The notes beneath the pieces are model-generated. The model saw nothing but the letters and a program-made list of their open reading frames with translations, did not search any database and had not been told where the DNA came from. Source: an uncultured Lachnospiraceae bacterium (lineage in GTDB: Bacteria > Bacillota > Clostridia > Lachnospirales > Lachnospiraceae). From it: a stretch of 64,000 bases of DNA. The position numbers and the translations under genes are program-made. Positions 63,690-64,000 of this stretch are shown here, piece by piece. Every line of letters begins with the position of its first letter. The stretch's first letter is position 1. The stretch covers positions 1 through 64,000 of the forward strand of contig CAJUFL010000010.1 of NCBI GenBank assembly GCA_910585605.1, given 5' to 3'.

Positions 63690-64000
63690 TGAATATTACG
63701 GAATTATTTTATGATTCGTATTCACTTGCATTATTTGCGGTTAGTCACGAGATGGGTAGCCGCAGTGCGATGGATTTTTTAGAAAAAATACATAGAGAAG
63801 AGAAGTCTTTTTTGCATCCGGATTATGTGAGTGATAAAAAGTTGTTCTTCTCGGATACGCTATATTGGATGGAATATCTGATAGATAAGGAGAAACTGGA
63901 TGCGGAGTTTCCGATTGTTGAAAAGGATTTCAAGGCAACAGGGAAAACTTTTGTCAGGGAAAGTGTGATGTCAGATTATCCGGATATTGATTTGTTTTTC
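63686..64000 (+). CDS. Partial unknown ORF at the right edge
   Basis: The frame starts at ATG 63686 (or ATG 63689), overlapping the helicase-HNH stop, and reads 105 codons without a stop to the window end. It contains acidic and aromatic helices (MNITELFYDSYS, HEMGSRSAMDF, LHPDYVSDKK). I recognise no family. The overlap suggests it is translationally coupled to the helicase-HNH and belongs to the same defence module. Confidence 0.6.
   Translation, partial: MMNITELFYDSYSLALFAVSHEMGSRSAMDFLEKIHREEKSFLHPDYVSDKKLFFSDTLYWMEYLIDKEKLDAEFPIVEKDFKATGKTFVRESVMSDYPDIDLFF

Overview
The window looks like a chromosomal segment of a low-GC Gram-positive anaerobe, most likely a Lachnospiraceae/Clostridia member. 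The evidence is the strong AGGAGG ribosome-binding sites, an LPXTG-type anchor with a sortase, a Maff2/PrgI/VirB4/VirD4 conjugation set of the Tn1549-like type, and the general codon use. This is inference from gene content; no rRNA or tRNA gene was seen.

Region 1 (1-7.5 kb) is host backbone. A minus-strand three-gene operon (SPFH/flotillin-like protein, TFIIB-type zinc-ribbon membrane protein, small zinc-ribbon membrane protein) resembles the YdjI/YdjG/YdjH membrane-stress group and carries a 94-bp tandem repeat between its first two genes. A structured RNA candidate lies at the left edge. A secreted PepSY protein, a GNAT acetyltransferase and the 23S rRNA uracil methyltransferase RlmD/RumA follow on the plus strand.

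Region 2 (about 7.5-45 kb) is an integrative conjugative element that begins right behind rlmD. In order it holds a roughly 500-nt structured RNA candidate, a Cys-rich protein, a ParM/ParR pair, a 1633-aa wall-anchored SpaA/thioester adhesin, DUF5688, RadC-like and Toprim proteins, an array of GGATTAAA repeats beside a putative oriT, MobC and relaxase, a coiled-coil protein, PcfB, VirD4, Maff2, a VirB6/TrbL-like protein, PrgI, VirB4 and a 3D-NlpC/P60 hydrolase. Next come an Abi_2 gene on the opposite strand with its own leader RNA, a DpnD/PcfM protein, a 2416-aa methylase-helicase with a TnpV gene nested in another frame, a sortase, a SpoVG-like protein and accessory genes. No integrase is in the window, so the right end of the element lies beyond it.

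Region 3 (about 45-64 kb) is a defence island carried as cargo. A WYL regulator and a 42-aa Cys-rich ORF interrupted by an intact IS66 element (46322-49152, 8-bp target duplication) precede an AT-rich operon. That operon encodes an HTH regulator, a PAPS-reductase/ferredoxin protein (SspD-like), DUF4007 (SspB-like), a 1194-aa P-loop ATPase (SspC-like) and a cysteine desulfurase (SspA-like). A superfamily 2 helicase, a GHKL ATPase and a PLD-family protein follow. The first four enzymes match the SspABCD single-strand DNA phosphorothioation module, and the next three are the expected position and number for a restriction partner such as SspFGH. A helicase-HNH gene and the start of an unknown gene follow at the right edge in a different base composition.

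The main points for follow-up are the D-B-C-A-ordered phosphorothioation cassette on a conjugative element, the nested TnpV gene, the Abi leader RNA, the phased repeat array at oriT and the large structured RNA at the element's left end.
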